Assembly: GCA_028873965.1 (NCBI GenBank)
Contig: JAPPMU010000051.1
Coordinates: forward strand, 1 to 64,000
Length of the DNA: 64,000 bases
Direction: 5' to 3'
DNA from: Chloroflexota bacterium
GTDB lineage: Bacteria > Chloroflexota > Dehalococcoidia > Lucifugimonadales > UBA3495
Under the pieces are notes generated by a model that was given only the letters and a program-made list of their open reading frames with translations, made no database searches and was not told where the DNA came from. How positions within the stretch are numbered: the stretch's first letter is position 1; every line of letters starts with the position of its first letter. The translations under genes and the position numbers were made by a program. Of this stretch, positions 34,651-43,808 are shown in pieces.

Positions 34651-35940
34651 CTACACCCGAGCGGCCAGCCGATGTTCCAGGGCCTCCTCGAAGGAGCCCA
34701 TCATCGGCTTGACCTGGAGGGGGTTGACCACCTCTTCCACGGCTTCCTGGGTCTTCAGACCGTTGCCGGTAATGTAGGCCACCGTGAGTTCATCGGCGCC
34801 GATGGCGCCGGTGTCGGCCAGGTACTTCAGGGTGGAAACGGTCACTCCGCCGGCGGTTTCGGTGAAGATGCCCTCGGTTTCCGCCAGCAGCTTGATGCCT
34901 TCCACGACCTGGGATTCCGGCACGGCGTAGCCGCTTCCGCCCGACTCCCTGATGACGCGGAGGCTGTAGATCCCGTCCGCCGGATTGCCGATGGCCAGCG
35001 ACTTGGCGATGCTGTCGGGCCGCACGGGACGGATCTGGTTCTGCTGGTTTTCCCACGCGGTGACGATGGGGCAGCAGCCGGCGGCCTGAGCCATGTGCAT
35101 CCGCGTGGTGATTGCGGGATGATGCACGGTGTTCTGATCGGCTCCGAAGGGTTGCGGGTTCACGCCGTCCAGCAGCCCCAGGCACGCCAACTCGTTGAAT
35201 CCCTTCCAGATCTTGGTGAACATCGCGCCCGAAGCCGACGGCACCACCACGTGGTCCGGTATCCGCCAGCCCAACTGCTCGGCGACCTCGTACCCGAGGG
35301 TCTTGCTGCCTTCGGCGTAGTAGGGCCGCATGTTGATGTTGACGAAGGCCCAGGGATAATTGTCGCTGACCTCGCTGCACAGGCGGTTCACTTCGTCGTA
35401 GGTGCCTTCCACGGCTACCAGCGTGGGGTTGTAAACCGCGGCGCCAATGACCTTGCCGCGTTCCAGGTCAGCGGGTATGAAGACCACCGCGTCGATGCCC
35501 GCCCGCGCGGCGTGGGCCGCCACGCTGCAGGCCAGGTTGCCGGTGCTGGCGCACGCCAGCGTCTCGTAACCGAATTCGACCGCCTTGGTAGCGGCAACCG
35601 ACACCACGCGGTCCTTGAACGAGAACGACGGGTTCACGCTGTCGTTCTTGATGTACAGGTTGTTGAGGCCCAGCTTCTTGCCGAGGTTCCTGGCCTTCAG
35701 CAGGGGCGTGTAGCCCGCCATGATGTCCACCGGATCGTCCGCCTCCGCGGGGAGCAGATCCTGATAGCGCCAGATGCTCAGCGGTCCGTCGGCGATGCGC
35801 TGGTGGGTAACGACCTCGGAGATGGTCACGTAGTCGTAAATGACTTCCAACGGGCCAAAGCAGAAATCGCAAACGTTGAGGGGTTCGCCCGGGTATTCCC
35901 GGCCGCATTCCCGGCACTTTAATCCTTTGACAAACGCCAC
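34651..35940 (-). CDS. thrC: Threonine synthase-like PLP enzyme
   Basis: A 429-aa fold-type II PLP enzyme. A zinc-ribbon-like start has Cys9, Cys12, Cys24 and Cys27; the PLP lysine is Lys109 in SFSFKDRVVS; STGNLACSVAAHAA and PSASGAMFTKIWKG bind phosphate and cofactor. The closest family is threonine synthase (phosphohomoserine to threonine). Linkage to NIL and MoaD-like genes leaves open a sulfide-transferring role. GTG start with GGAGG 9 nt upstream. Confidence 0.82.
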   Translation of the reverse strand: MAFVKGLKCRECGREYPGEPLNVCDFCFGPLEVIYDYVTISEVVTHQRIADGPLSIWRYQDLLPAEADDPVDIMAGYTPLLKARNLGKKLGLNNLYIKNDSVNPSFSFKDRVVSVAATKAVEFGYETLACASTGNLACSVAAHAARAGIDAVVFIPADLERGKVIGAAVYNPTLVAVEGTYDEVNRLCSEVSDNYPWAFVNINMRPYYAEGSKTLGYEVAEQLGWRIPDHVVVPSASGAMFTKIWKGFNELACLGLLDGVNPQPFGADQNTVHHPAITTRMHMAQAAGCCPIVTAWENQQNQIRPVRPDSIAKSLAIGNPADGIYSLRVIRESGGSGYAVPESQVVEGIKLLAETEGIFTETAGGVTVSTLKYLADTGAIGADELTVAYITGNGLKTQEAVEEVVNPLQVKPMMGSFEEALEHRLAARV

Positions 35941-36098
35941 CGGACGTTACCTCCGTGGTTCTTGATGTACCCGTGCGCCAGTTTGCAACCCAACCGTCAG
36001 CACGGATCAAAACGCGTACACCGGGTACCCATTGTGCCAGAGGACGCCCGGACTATCAACCGGGCCAGCATCGCGCGCAGGTCGGGCCCGGGGACAAA

Positions 36099-36117
36099 AG
36101 TGGAGCCGATGAAGGGA
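36099..36117 (+). repeat. Left attachment site (attL-type copy)
   Basis: A 19-bp copy of the tRNA-Thr 3' end, identical to 51078-51096, with no tRNA attached. It marks the displaced original 3' end of the tRNA gene. Confidence 0.8.
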
Positions 36118-36214
36118 AACGATAATATCACTAAAACAGGGTATCGTGGAGTGCTGTAGGGCGAGATTTCCTACTCAAATCTCTATTCGCGGTGCGGTAT
36201 GGTGATGTAGGGTG

Positions 36215-36235
36215 CTGGGAATTTGTCCAGCAAAA
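36215..36235 (+). repeat. Subterminal direct repeat, left copy
   Basis: A 21-bp stretch beginning CTGGGAATTTGTCCAGC matches 50988-51008 at 20 of 21 positions in the same orientation. It lies 97 bp inside the left attachment site and ends at the integrase stop. It could be an integrase arm-binding site or an older junction. Confidence 0.6.
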
Positions 36236-37360
36236 TCAGGCCGCCTCCCGTATCAGGTCCGAGAAGGCGTCGGCCGCTCCGCGCTGCCAGCCCGGGAGAC
36301 AATGCGCGTAGATGGACATGGTGATGGCGGGGTTGGAATGCCCCAATCTCTCTGCGACCACGGACGGGTTGACGCCCGATTGCAGCAGCATCGAAGCGTG
36401 GAAGTGACAGAGACTATGCAGGGTCAATTTCGGACAGCCAGCACGTTCTGCCCACCTCGATACCACGCGGGCAATGACCGTCGGGCGGCACCAATCGGTC
36501 CAGTCTTGCTTTGGGAACACCATTTCCGGCGGCTCAATTCCCAGGGCCTTCGCTGATCGGCATTGTGCGTTGCGATGCCTCCGCAACAGTGCGACCGTGT
36601 CAAGGTCGAGATCAACGTCGCGTAGACCCGCCCTGGTCTTCGGAGGTTCCAGTTTGACGCCGTGCGCGGTCACCACCAGGGACTGGACGACCGATAAGTA
36701 TCCGGCATTGAGCTTCACGTTCTTCCAGGTCAACCCAGCCAGTTCACCGCGCCGGAGTCCGGTGTAGGCGGCTAGATGTATGACCGCCGACAGGTAGTGC
36801 TGGATTGCTGCGCCTCGGACATCAGGGCTCGAACCTGTGAGACTTTTGGGACAAACGCCTCTTTCCTCGGACACTTCGGCGGCTTGACCGGCGCGGCCGG
36901 GTTCCGCCCGATGAGTTCCATCATGAAGGCGTGTTCCAGGGCGGCGTCCAGGACGTTGTGAACTTGTTCTACGCCTATGGGGTCCATCCCCTTCTTGGTT
37001 CGTCCCTTTTCGTTGAGTTTCTCCTTGGTCAATTCCAGTTCCAGATCGCGATCTGGATCGGCCTCAGTTTTTTCAGCGGGATATTCCCGATTGCGGGTTT
37101 GAGGTGCAGGCGGATGATGACTTCGTAGCGTGTGATGGATTTTTCGCGGAGGCCGTCGGCTTGTTTTTCCTCCAGCCAGCGATCCAGCCATTCGCCGATC
37201 TTGTAGCGGGTTTTCGCGGGGGATGTCTTTGTCTACCTCGGTCAGGATTTCGCGGAGCCTGCGGTCGGCGTCGCACCTCACGCAGCGGGTGTCGTCCACG
37301 TACCAGAGACCGGGCGCGTTGCGGACATTGGCTTGGTCGGCTCGCGGCATTGATGAGACC
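36236..37360 (-). pseudogene. Tyrosine recombinase/integrase, frameshifted
   Basis: Three reading frames must be joined to rebuild one integrase of about 370 aa. The start (WYVDDTRCVRCDADRRLREIL) is followed after a shift near 37225 by a core-binding domain (KTRYKIGEWLDRWLEEKQ ... ITRYEVIIRLHLKP). Further shifts occur near 37046 and 36810 before the catalytic part (HLAAYTGLRRGELAGLTW with Arg, final SIYAHCLPG with Tyr). The box normally reading HxLRH is HSLCHFH, so a catalytic Arg is Cys. The protein cannot be active as it stands. Confidence 0.8.
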
Positions 37361-37390
37361 CTCCAACTTTTCTATACTGATCCCATCATA

Positions 37391-37850
37391 GAGAACTCGC
37401 GACGATGAACTGGACCAGGCCAGCCGGACCCGTTTGCTGTCAGCGTCGCCGATGCCCTTCATGCCCTACAATCGCGCCACAAAGGCAAAGGTGCTCCTGA
37501 GAATGCAGTTCATGGCCGCGCTCAACGACGTGGATGTCCTGGTGTCTCCCACGTCGCCCTACCCGGCGCCCCTGCACACGGCGCTGACGGCGCGGTTCGA
37601 GAGCGCAGAGGACGTGCGGACGCGCTGCTTCTTGCGCCGGGCCTACACCGGCTGCTACTCGCTGACCGCACTGCCGGCCATTTCCATACCCGGTGGCTTC
37701 ACCAGAGACGGACTGCCCATGGGCCGGCAACTCGGCGCGCGGCCCTTCGCCAAAGAGACGCCGTTCCGCGCCGCCCACGCCTACGAGCAGGCGACCGACT
37801 GGCATACCCGAATCGGACCGGCGGCCCAAGCACAAACCGACAGGAGCTGA
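37391..37850 (+). pseudogene. Amidase, C-terminal remnant
   Basis: About 150 codons match the end of amidase-signature/GatA-like enzymes (AYNRATKAKVLLRMQF, VDVLVSPTSPYPAP, LTALPAISIPGGFTRDGLPMG). The catalytic Ser-Ser-Lys region, normally some 300 residues upstream, is missing; the sequence before 37391 belongs to the integrase region. It stops 4 bp before the dehydrogenase gene, so it was once part of the cargo operon. Confidence 0.8.
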
Positions 37851-37854
37851 CGCC

Positions 37855-38949
37855 ATGACCGACACAATTCGCGTGGGAATCATCGGGGCCAACGCCAGCT
37901 ACGGCTGGAGCAAGCGGGCCCACCTGCCCGCCCTGCTGGGAATGCCCGACTTCGAGCTGACGGCGGTCTGCACCTCCCGCCCCGAAACCGCGGGGGAATC
38001 CAAGGCGTTCTACGGCGCAAATCTGGCCTTCCACGACTACACCGAGATGGCCAACCACCCCGACGTTGACCTGGTGGTGGTATCGGTCAGCGTCCCGGCC
38101 CATTACGGAATGGTGACAGCCGGGTTGCAGGCCGGCAAGCACGTCTTCTGCGAGTGGCCGCTGGGAGCCAACACCGTCGAGGCCGTCGAGCTGACCAGCC
38201 TGGCCCACGACAAGGGAGTACGCACCCTCATCGGCTTGCAGGCCCGCGGCGGCCCCGCGCTGCTGCGCCTTCGGGAACTGGTGGCCGAGGGCTACGTGGG
38301 CGATATGCTGTCTTGCAACATGACCATGTTCCTCCCCGGCCTGATGGGACGCGGCGCAGACCGCGCCTGGATGGCCGACCGGGCCAATGGCGCCAACAGC
38401 CTCAGCATCGCCTCCGGCCACGCCCTGGACATCTTCTGCCACTGCGTCGGCGAGTTCAGCGAGTTGTCCGCCCAGGTAAGCGTGCAACTGGGCCAGTGGA
38501 GCACCGGCGACGGCAACACCGTGGACGTGAGCGCGCCCGACAACGTGATGGTGAGCGGCACGCTGGAAAACGGCGCGGCGGCCTCGGCCCACATCGCCAC
38601 CATCCCCTGGAACGGCAGCGGCTGGCGTATGGAGGTCTACGGAACCCAGGGCACTCTGTCGGCCTGCTCCCAGGAGATGGTGCAGTACGGGGATGTCCGT
38701 CTCTATGGCGCTCAAGGCGCCGGACAACCCTTGCAGCCGCTGGAAGTGCCGTCCCGCTTGTCGCTGGCCCCGGAGGGTGTACCGGCAGGCGAGCCGTATA
38801 ATGTGGCCCAGCTTTACCGCTTCATCGGCGACGCCATCCGCGACGGTTCGGACGCGCAGCCCGATTTCGACACCGCCGTTGCCCGCCACCGCTTCCTCGA
38901 CCTTCTGCAAGAGTCGTCGGACGAGGGCCGGAGGGTCAAGGTGGGATAA
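37855..38949 (+). CDS. Gfo/Idh/MocA family oxidoreductase
   Basis: A 364-aa NAD(P)-dependent oxidoreductase. A Rossmann start RVGIIGANASYGWSKRAHLPAL is followed by VSVSVPAHYGMV and the EKP-type loop written here as CEWPLGAN, where the usual Lys is Trp. Such enzymes oxidise sugars, inositols or similar polyols. The ATG at 37855 has AGGAG upstream. First intact cargo gene of the island. Confidence 0.85.
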   Translation: MTDTIRVGIIGANASYGWSKRAHLPALLGMPDFELTAVCTSRPETAGESKAFYGANLAFHDYTEMANHPDVDLVVVSVSVPAHYGMVTAGLQAGKHVFCEWPLGANTVEAVELTSLAHDKGVRTLIGLQARGGPALLRLRELVAEGYVGDMLSCNMTMFLPGLMGRGADRAWMADRANGANSLSIASGHALDIFCHCVGEFSELSAQVSVQLGQWSTGDGNTVDVSAPDNVMVSGTLENGAAASAHIATIPWNGSGWRMEVYGTQGTLSACSQEMVQYGDVRLYGAQGAGQPLQPLEVPSRLSLAPEGVPAGEPYNVAQLYRFIGDAIRDGSDAQPDFDTAVARHRFLDLLQESSDEGRRVKVG

Positions 38950-39005
38950 AATGCGGGTTGGGTTGCATACTGGGTGATTTTCTTTGGCCTTACGATAGGG
39001 GCAAC

Positions 39006-39054
39006 CCTTGCCGGGCAATCCCATTATCAAATTTTGCCGGGATGCCCGGCAAGG
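39006..39054 (+). promoter_or_regulatory. Alternative hairpins in the leader of the luciferase-like gene
   Basis: Arm A (39006-39017, CCTTGCCGGGCA) is a perfect inverted copy of arm C (39043-39054, TGCCCGGCAAGG). A third arm B (39034-39041, TTGCCGGG) also pairs with arm C over 8 bp with a 3-nt loop. Only one pairing can form at a time. Arm C ends beside AGGAG sequences before the start, so the switch could affect translation. Confidence 0.45.
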
Positions 39055-39077
39055 AGTCAGGAGCGAGAAGCTTGTCC

Positions 39078-40178
39078 ATGCAAATCGGCATGTTCTATCA
39101 GATGCAGGTCCCCAGGTCGTCGTCCCGTTCCTACGAGGCTGACCGGTTCCTGGAAATGCTTGACCAGGTGGCCTTTGCGGAAGAGATGGGCCTGAGCAGC
39201 GTCTGGATGGCCGACCACCAGTTCCGTACCGAGTGGTCCCACTCCAGCGCCCCCGACGTAACCCTTGGCGCATTGAGCCAGCGCACCAGCCGGATGCGTC
39301 TGGGCATCGCCGTGGTGGTGCCCCCGGTGCAGCACCCTCTCCACATCGCGGCCCGCACCGCCACCCTGGACATTCTCAGCAAGGGAAGGGTTGACCTGGG
39401 CGTGGGCCGCTCCGGCTACCCCTACCAGATGGCCGCTTTCGGTACAGACCTGAAAGACGCCACCGGAATGGTGGAAGAAGCCCTGGAAATCATCCCGCAG
39501 GCATGGACCGAGGGAGAGTTCACCTACCAGGGCAACCACTATAAAATTCCCTTGCGCGAGGTCCACCCCAAGCCGGTCCAGCAGCCCCACCCGCCCATCT
39601 GGCTCGGTTGCAGCCAGGAAGACACGTTCAGGAAGGCGGGACTCATGGGCCTGGGCTGCCTGGCAATGGCCGGCGGCGGGGCTACGGGATTGGCTCCTCT
39701 CGTGCAAGCCTACCGGGGCGGCATCCGGAACGCCAGTCCGACCACCGGGGTTGTCCACAACCGCGTCTCTGTAAGCACCGTGGCCATCTGCGGGGAGTCG
39801 CGCCAGAAAGTGCAGGAGCGCTCCGCCGAATTGATCGACTGGTACCGCCATCAGCAGGCCCTCCGGGACGTCCGCGTGTGGAGCGAACAGGACGCGTCCC
39901 GCGTTCCCGAAGACTACCAGTGGCACTACACCCGCTCCACCGCGACCGACTCTCCAAAGCGCGAGGAAACATCATCCCTCGACCAGATAAGGAGTGGACG
40001 CTACTGCATCGGCGACCCCGACGACTGTATCCGCTACCTGGAAGCCTATGCCGAGGCGGGCGTGGACGAGGTCATGCCCCTGTTTCAGGTGGGCGGCATA
40101 TCCCATGAGGAAGTGATGGATACGCTGCGTCTCTTCGGCAAGCACGTCATCCCCCACTTCAACGCGAAGGCAAGTTAG
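39078..40178 (+). CDS. Luciferase-like (LLM) flavin-dependent monooxygenase
   Basis: A 366-aa TIM-barrel protein of the bacterial luciferase superfamily: MQIGMFYQMQVP at the start, SSVWMADHQF, VVVPPVQHPLHIAARTATLDILSKGRVDLGVGRSGY and PHPPIWLGCSQEDTF. Such enzymes oxidise organic substrates with reduced FMN (or F420) and oxygen. ATG at 39078 or the TTG two codons earlier, which has AGGAG at better distance. It follows the dehydrogenase on the same strand. Confidence 0.85.
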   Translation: MQIGMFYQMQVPRSSSRSYEADRFLEMLDQVAFAEEMGLSSVWMADHQFRTEWSHSSAPDVTLGALSQRTSRMRLGIAVVVPPVQHPLHIAARTATLDILSKGRVDLGVGRSGYPYQMAAFGTDLKDATGMVEEALEIIPQAWTEGEFTYQGNHYKIPLREVHPKPVQQPHPPIWLGCSQEDTFRKAGLMGLGCLAMAGGGATGLAPLVQAYRGGIRNASPTTGVVHNRVSVSTVAICGESRQKVQERSAELIDWYRHQQALRDVRVWSEQDASRVPEDYQWHYTRSTATDSPKREETSSLDQIRSGRYCIGDPDDCIRYLEAYAEAGVDEVMPLFQVGGISHEEVMDTLRLFGKHVIPHFNAKAS

Positions 40179-40494
40179 TCCTCCGGTAGCCCTGCAAGAT
40201 ATGTGGTCCCATTCCCTGCCCCAACTATTATTCCAGCGTCGGACGGAACCCCCTGCCCTGCCGTCAGCTTGCCAGACCACCTGACAGGGAACGCCTCCCG
40301 ATTTTCGGTAGCATATTACGTGCGGCAACTACTTTCTCAAAGTAACCTTTTTATTGAGGCAATGCGCGAGCGAATGACAATTATTGACACCAGCCATGAT
40401 GGCAATTTAGACTGACGTCGGGACGAAATATCAACGGATTTCGTCGTAATATCATGGCAAAATCTCCGGTATCTATTCCAATAAGGAGGATCCA
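40179..40494 (+). other. Intergenic region with a putative promoter
   Basis: The 316-bp gap holds a likely promoter for the next gene: TTGACA at 40384-40389 with TTTAGA at 40406-40411 (16-nt spacer). A strong AAGGAGGAT ribosome-binding site directly precedes 40495. Nothing else is recognised. Confidence 0.45.
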
Positions 40495-42516
40495 ATGGCG
40501 CATTACGACATTATCGTCAGAAAGGGCACGATAGTTGATGGAACGCGGACGCCACGGTACGTCAGCGACATAGCCATCAAAGACGGCAGGATCGCCAAGA
40601 TTGGCGGGTTGAACGGCGGCACCGCTGACCGAGTGATCGACGCAGAAGGGTTGATCGTAGCGCCGGGGTTCGTGGACCTGCACACGCACTACGACGCCCA
40701 GATCTTCTGGGACCCCTACTGCACTCTGTCGGGCTGGCACGGCGTCACGTCCGTGGCCCTGGGCAACTGCGGGTTCGGCTTTGCGCCGTCGCGGGTTGAG
40801 GACCAGGACCGGGCGATGCTCAGCATGACCCGCAACGAGGCCATTCCCTACGACGCCATGAAGGAAGGGATGCCCTGGAACTGGGTGACGTTCCCGGACT
40901 TCATGGAAAGCCTCAGCAACACTCCCAAGGGAGTGAACTGCCTGACCTACGTCCCGCTGACGCCGCTGTACGCCTGGGTCATGGGCTGGGACGAGGCGAA
41001 GACGCGCCGTCCCACTGAGGACGAGCTGCAGGAAATGGTACGGCTCGTCCACGAGGCCATGGACGCCGGCGCATGTGGCTGGTCAGCCCAGGTGCTGGGT
41101 GTGAACTCGGTGCAGCGTGACTACGATGGCACCCCGATGATCACCGATATGCTGTCCGAGCACGAGGTGCTGACCTTCGCCAAGGTGCTGGCCGACCGGG
41201 ACGAGGGTTTCATCGAATTGGCCTACCAGGAGACCGGCGAAGAAGGACGGCCTTTGGGTGAAGGGGCTCGCCTGTTCTTTGAAAAGGTAGCCGAGGTGTC
41301 GAACCGCCCGGTGCTTTACCAGACGGTATCTCCCAATTCCGTACACCCTGAACAGCACCGCGAGCGCATCCGCTGGCTGGAGAGCTGCGCGGAGCGTGGC
41401 CTGCGGGTATACGGACAGGGCAATACCCGTCGTGGTGGCTTTGAACTCACCTTCGAAGACTGGAACCTGTTCGACGACACTCCCATGTGGCGCGAGGTCA
41501 CCCTGGGCGACAAGGCCACCAGGAAAGCCAAGATGTCCGACCCGGAGATGCGCCGGAAGCTGAAGGAGGAATGGGACTCGGGACGGCGTCCCACCCAGGT
41601 CACCCCCGGCTCCGTGGGTAGCCTTCAGGTGATGACCCGGAAGGTGAAGATCGATATCGGCGCTGAAACCGACTTCACCCGCACGCCGGCCAAGGTCAAT
41701 GTCAACGGAGCTGACTACTTCCTGGTCAACACCCGCGACGGCTACAAGCTGCTGTCGGTCACCTGCCCCCACCAAGGTGGCTGCGTGGACGACGACGGGG
41801 ACAAGTTCGTCTGCGATACCCACGGCTACGAGTACGAGCACGACGGCGGACGGTGCATCACCAACGGCGACCTGCGCCTGAAGTCCTTTGTCGTCAACGT
41901 CGTGGATGGGCGCATGATTGCGCTGGCGCCCGACGAGACTGAGGCGTCCAGCCCGCAGGCCGGCCTCACCGTTCAGCAAATCGCCGACGAGCAGGGCAAG
42001 CACGTTATCGACGCGCTGCTGGACATGTGCGTGGAGGACGACCTGGCCACGGAGTTCTATGCCGACACGCAAGGTCGCGATGTGGCGCAGTACACGGCGG
42101 AAGTGCTGGACTCCAACCACGTCGTCGCTGGAGTTTCCGACGGCGGGGCGCACGTCAAGTTCCTGACCGCCGGCATCTACCCGACGGACATGTTGGCCTG
42201 GCTGGTGCGAGACGAACAGGTCATCACGCTGGAGGATGCCCACTTCAAGCTGTCGTACCTGCCGGCGCACTTCGGCGGGTTCCAGGACCGGGGCGCGCTG
42301 CGCGAAGGCGCGCCGGCGGACATGGTCATCTATGACCTGGAGAGGCTGGAAGTGCTACCGTCCGAGGTGGCCGAGGACCTGCCCGGCGGCGAGTGGCGCC
42401 GCATCCAGAAGGCCAAGGGCTACCGCTGGACGCTGGTGAACGGCGAAGTCACCTTTGAGGACGGCGAACCCACCGGCGCGATGCCTGGGCTCCTGCTGCG
42501 GAACGGGCGGGGATAG
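40495..42516 (+). CDS. N-acyl-D-amino-acid deacylase-like amidohydrolase with inserted Rieske [2Fe-2S] domain
   Basis: A 673-aa protein. Residues 1-370 and 480-673 form an amidohydrolase of the D-aminoacylase group: metal ligands in DLHTHYD (61-67), later SDGGAH (548-553), and the end REGAPADMVIYDL plus GYRWTLVNGEVTFEDG. Between them, about residues 378-480, lies a Rieske-like domain with the cluster ligands Cys424 and His426 (CPHQGG) and Cys440 and His443 (CDTHGYEY). The spacing between ligand pairs (13 residues) is a little short for Rieske proteins. The frame is unbroken, with a strong AAGGAGGAT site before the ATG. I know of no described protein with this layout. Confidence 0.85.
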   Translation: MAHYDIIVRKGTIVDGTRTPRYVSDIAIKDGRIAKIGGLNGGTADRVIDAEGLIVAPGFVDLHTHYDAQIFWDPYCTLSGWHGVTSVALGNCGFGFAPSRVEDQDRAMLSMTRNEAIPYDAMKEGMPWNWVTFPDFMESLSNTPKGVNCLTYVPLTPLYAWVMGWDEAKTRRPTEDELQEMVRLVHEAMDAGACGWSAQVLGVNSVQRDYDGTPMITDMLSEHEVLTFAKVLADRDEGFIELAYQETGEEGRPLGEGARLFFEKVAEVSNRPVLYQTVSPNSVHPEQHRERIRWLESCAERGLRVYGQGNTRRGGFELTFEDWNLFDDTPMWREVTLGDKATRKAKMSDPEMRRKLKEEWDSGRRPTQVTPGSVGSLQVMTRKVKIDIGAETDFTRTPAKVNVNGADYFLVNTRDGYKLLSVTCPHQGGCVDDDGDKFVCDTHGYEYEHDGGRCITNGDLRLKSFVVNVVDGRMIALAPDETEASSPQAGLTVQQIADEQGKHVIDALLDMCVEDDLATEFYADTQGRDVAQYTAEVLDSNHVVAGVSDGGAHVKFLTAGIYPTDMLAWLVRDEQVITLEDAHFKLSYLPAHFGGFQDRGALREGAPADMVIYDLERLEVLPSEVAEDLPGGEWRRIQKAKGYRWTLVNGEVTFEDGEPTGAMPGLLLRNGRG

Positions 42517-42537
42517 ACCCTCTCCCGTGGGGCGTAT

Positions 42538-42561
42538 CGGGGCGAATGGTTATTCGCCCCG
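42538..42561 (+). terminator. Hairpin after the amidohydrolase gene
   Basis: A 10-bp stem CGGGGCGAAT / ATTCGCCCCG with a 4-nt loop lies 21 bp after the stop. There is no U-tract, so termination strength is uncertain. Confidence 0.45.
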
Positions 42562-42950
42562 ACCCCGTGGTGGTTGATCTGCCAATTGAACTGGAGCCGG
42601 TCCGATTGTGTTTGGGACAGGCTCCTAAATGGGATTTGTGCAAAGACTAGAAAAGTGAAGAGGCCGGGAAAACTGGTCTGACCCCACATCGCACCATGGG
42701 TCACGTGTAAAGAGAGGCGATGAGGTCTCGTTGAAAAAGTAGCCGCGGCTGCAGCGGCGCTATCGGGGAGCGTTAGTGAGACCGGCGGTCAGGCAAATCA
42801 GCCAAGGGACAAGCCGGAATAGTTCGAGGAAATCCAGCATCGCATCGGCCGCGACCACCCCTTGCGGCAAGAACGATTGCCCCCATTTCACACCCTCTGG
42901 ATGCCCGCTTTCGCGGAAATGACGGTCCGCCTCTGGTGGATCGACACAAC
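42562..42950. other. Non-coding gap with degenerate repeats
   Basis: No gene is seen. A half copy of the GGCTTTCGCC-family repeat lies near 42890-42925. The stretch about 42645-42690 (agaaaag...ccgggaaaactggtctgaccccac) resembles about 45675-45720 and may be an old insertion-sequence end. Confidence 0.4.
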
Positions 42951-43757
42951 CTAAATCCCCCGCTCCGTGAACACGGCGTCGGCCTCCTCCAAAGCCTCCT
43001 CCACGTAAGGCCACCCGCGATACCAGCCGGCCTGCGAGAACACTTCGCATATCTCCCGCTTGGACATGCCCAGTTCCAAGGCGTAGTCGATGTGCTCTCT
43101 CAGTTGCCTCATGTGTCCCCGGCACATCAGCGCCACCAGGATGCACACCGTCCTTTCCTTGGGCGTGAGGTCGCCCCGCGCCCACACCTCGCCGAAGTTG
43201 TAGGCCTCAACCAGGGCGGCAGTCTCCGGCATAAGCTCGTGGGAGAGTGAGTTCTCCAGGTCGAACTCGGCGTTGTCGCCCCAGTTTGCCCGCCGTATTT
43301 CCCGTCCCCTTTCCAGTTTTTCCTCCACCGTAGCCAACCAGTCCGCCTGGAGCGGCTCCACGTCCTCGGCCACCCACATGGGCTGTTCGTTGATCACCCT
43401 TTGCGCCTGCGCCAAGGACGACACGGTCGCCGGTATCCCCGCGTAAAAGATCAGCTGCAGGAATATACCTTTCACCTTCTGCGGCGACATCCCCAGCGAC
43501 AGGCCGACCCTGATCTGGTGCTGGAGCCCGAACTCCCAGCCGTTGCAGCACTGCGCCGCGATCGTCGCCATGCTGCGCAGCGTCACATCCAGGCCCGGCA
43601 CCTGCCACACGCCGCCCCACATCACCTCCTCCTGCAGTTTCACGTAGTCCGTGCTGACGTCGGGCAGCGCAGCGGTGAGGCGCCGCTGGGGTACGTACTG
43701 GTCGATGAACGCGTGGAGGTTGGCGGCTTTACGTGCCAGGTCAGCGGCGGTGTCCAT
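42951..43757 (-). CDS. Double carboxymuconolactone-decarboxylase-like protein
   Basis: A 268-aa protein with two CMD/AhpD-like helical units (about residues 45-130 and 175-262). Unit 1 has LRSMATIAAQCCNGWEFGLQHQIRVGL; unit 2 has PKERTVCILVALMCRGHMRQLREHIDYALELG. The peroxidase-type CxxC is not evident, so a decarboxylase, isomerase or structural role is possible. It is one of three tandem paralogues facing the other cargo genes. Confidence 0.8.
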   Translation of the reverse strand: MDTAADLARKAANLHAFIDQYVPQRRLTAALPDVSTDYVKLQEEVMWGGVWQVPGLDVTLRSMATIAAQCCNGWEFGLQHQIRVGLSLGMSPQKVKGIFLQLIFYAGIPATVSSLAQAQRVINEQPMWVAEDVEPLQADWLATVEEKLERGREIRRANWGDNAEFDLENSLSHELMPETAALVEAYNFGEVWARGDLTPKERTVCILVALMCRGHMRQLREHIDYALELGMSKREICEVFSQAGWYRGWPYVEEALEEADAVFTERGI

Positions 43758-43808
43758 TTCAACTTCTCACCATGTTGCGATTTGCAGGGACGATCCGAGA
43801 GGCTGAGG

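Noticed and set aside
34312-35922. A plus-strand frame of about 536 codons
   Set aside because: It is antisense to the threonine-synthase-like gene and is a composition artefact of high GC.
37699-39273. A long minus-strand frame of about 520 codons
   Set aside because: It is antisense to the Gfo/Idh/MocA gene, which has clear Rossmann motifs, and no family pattern is seen in the shadow.
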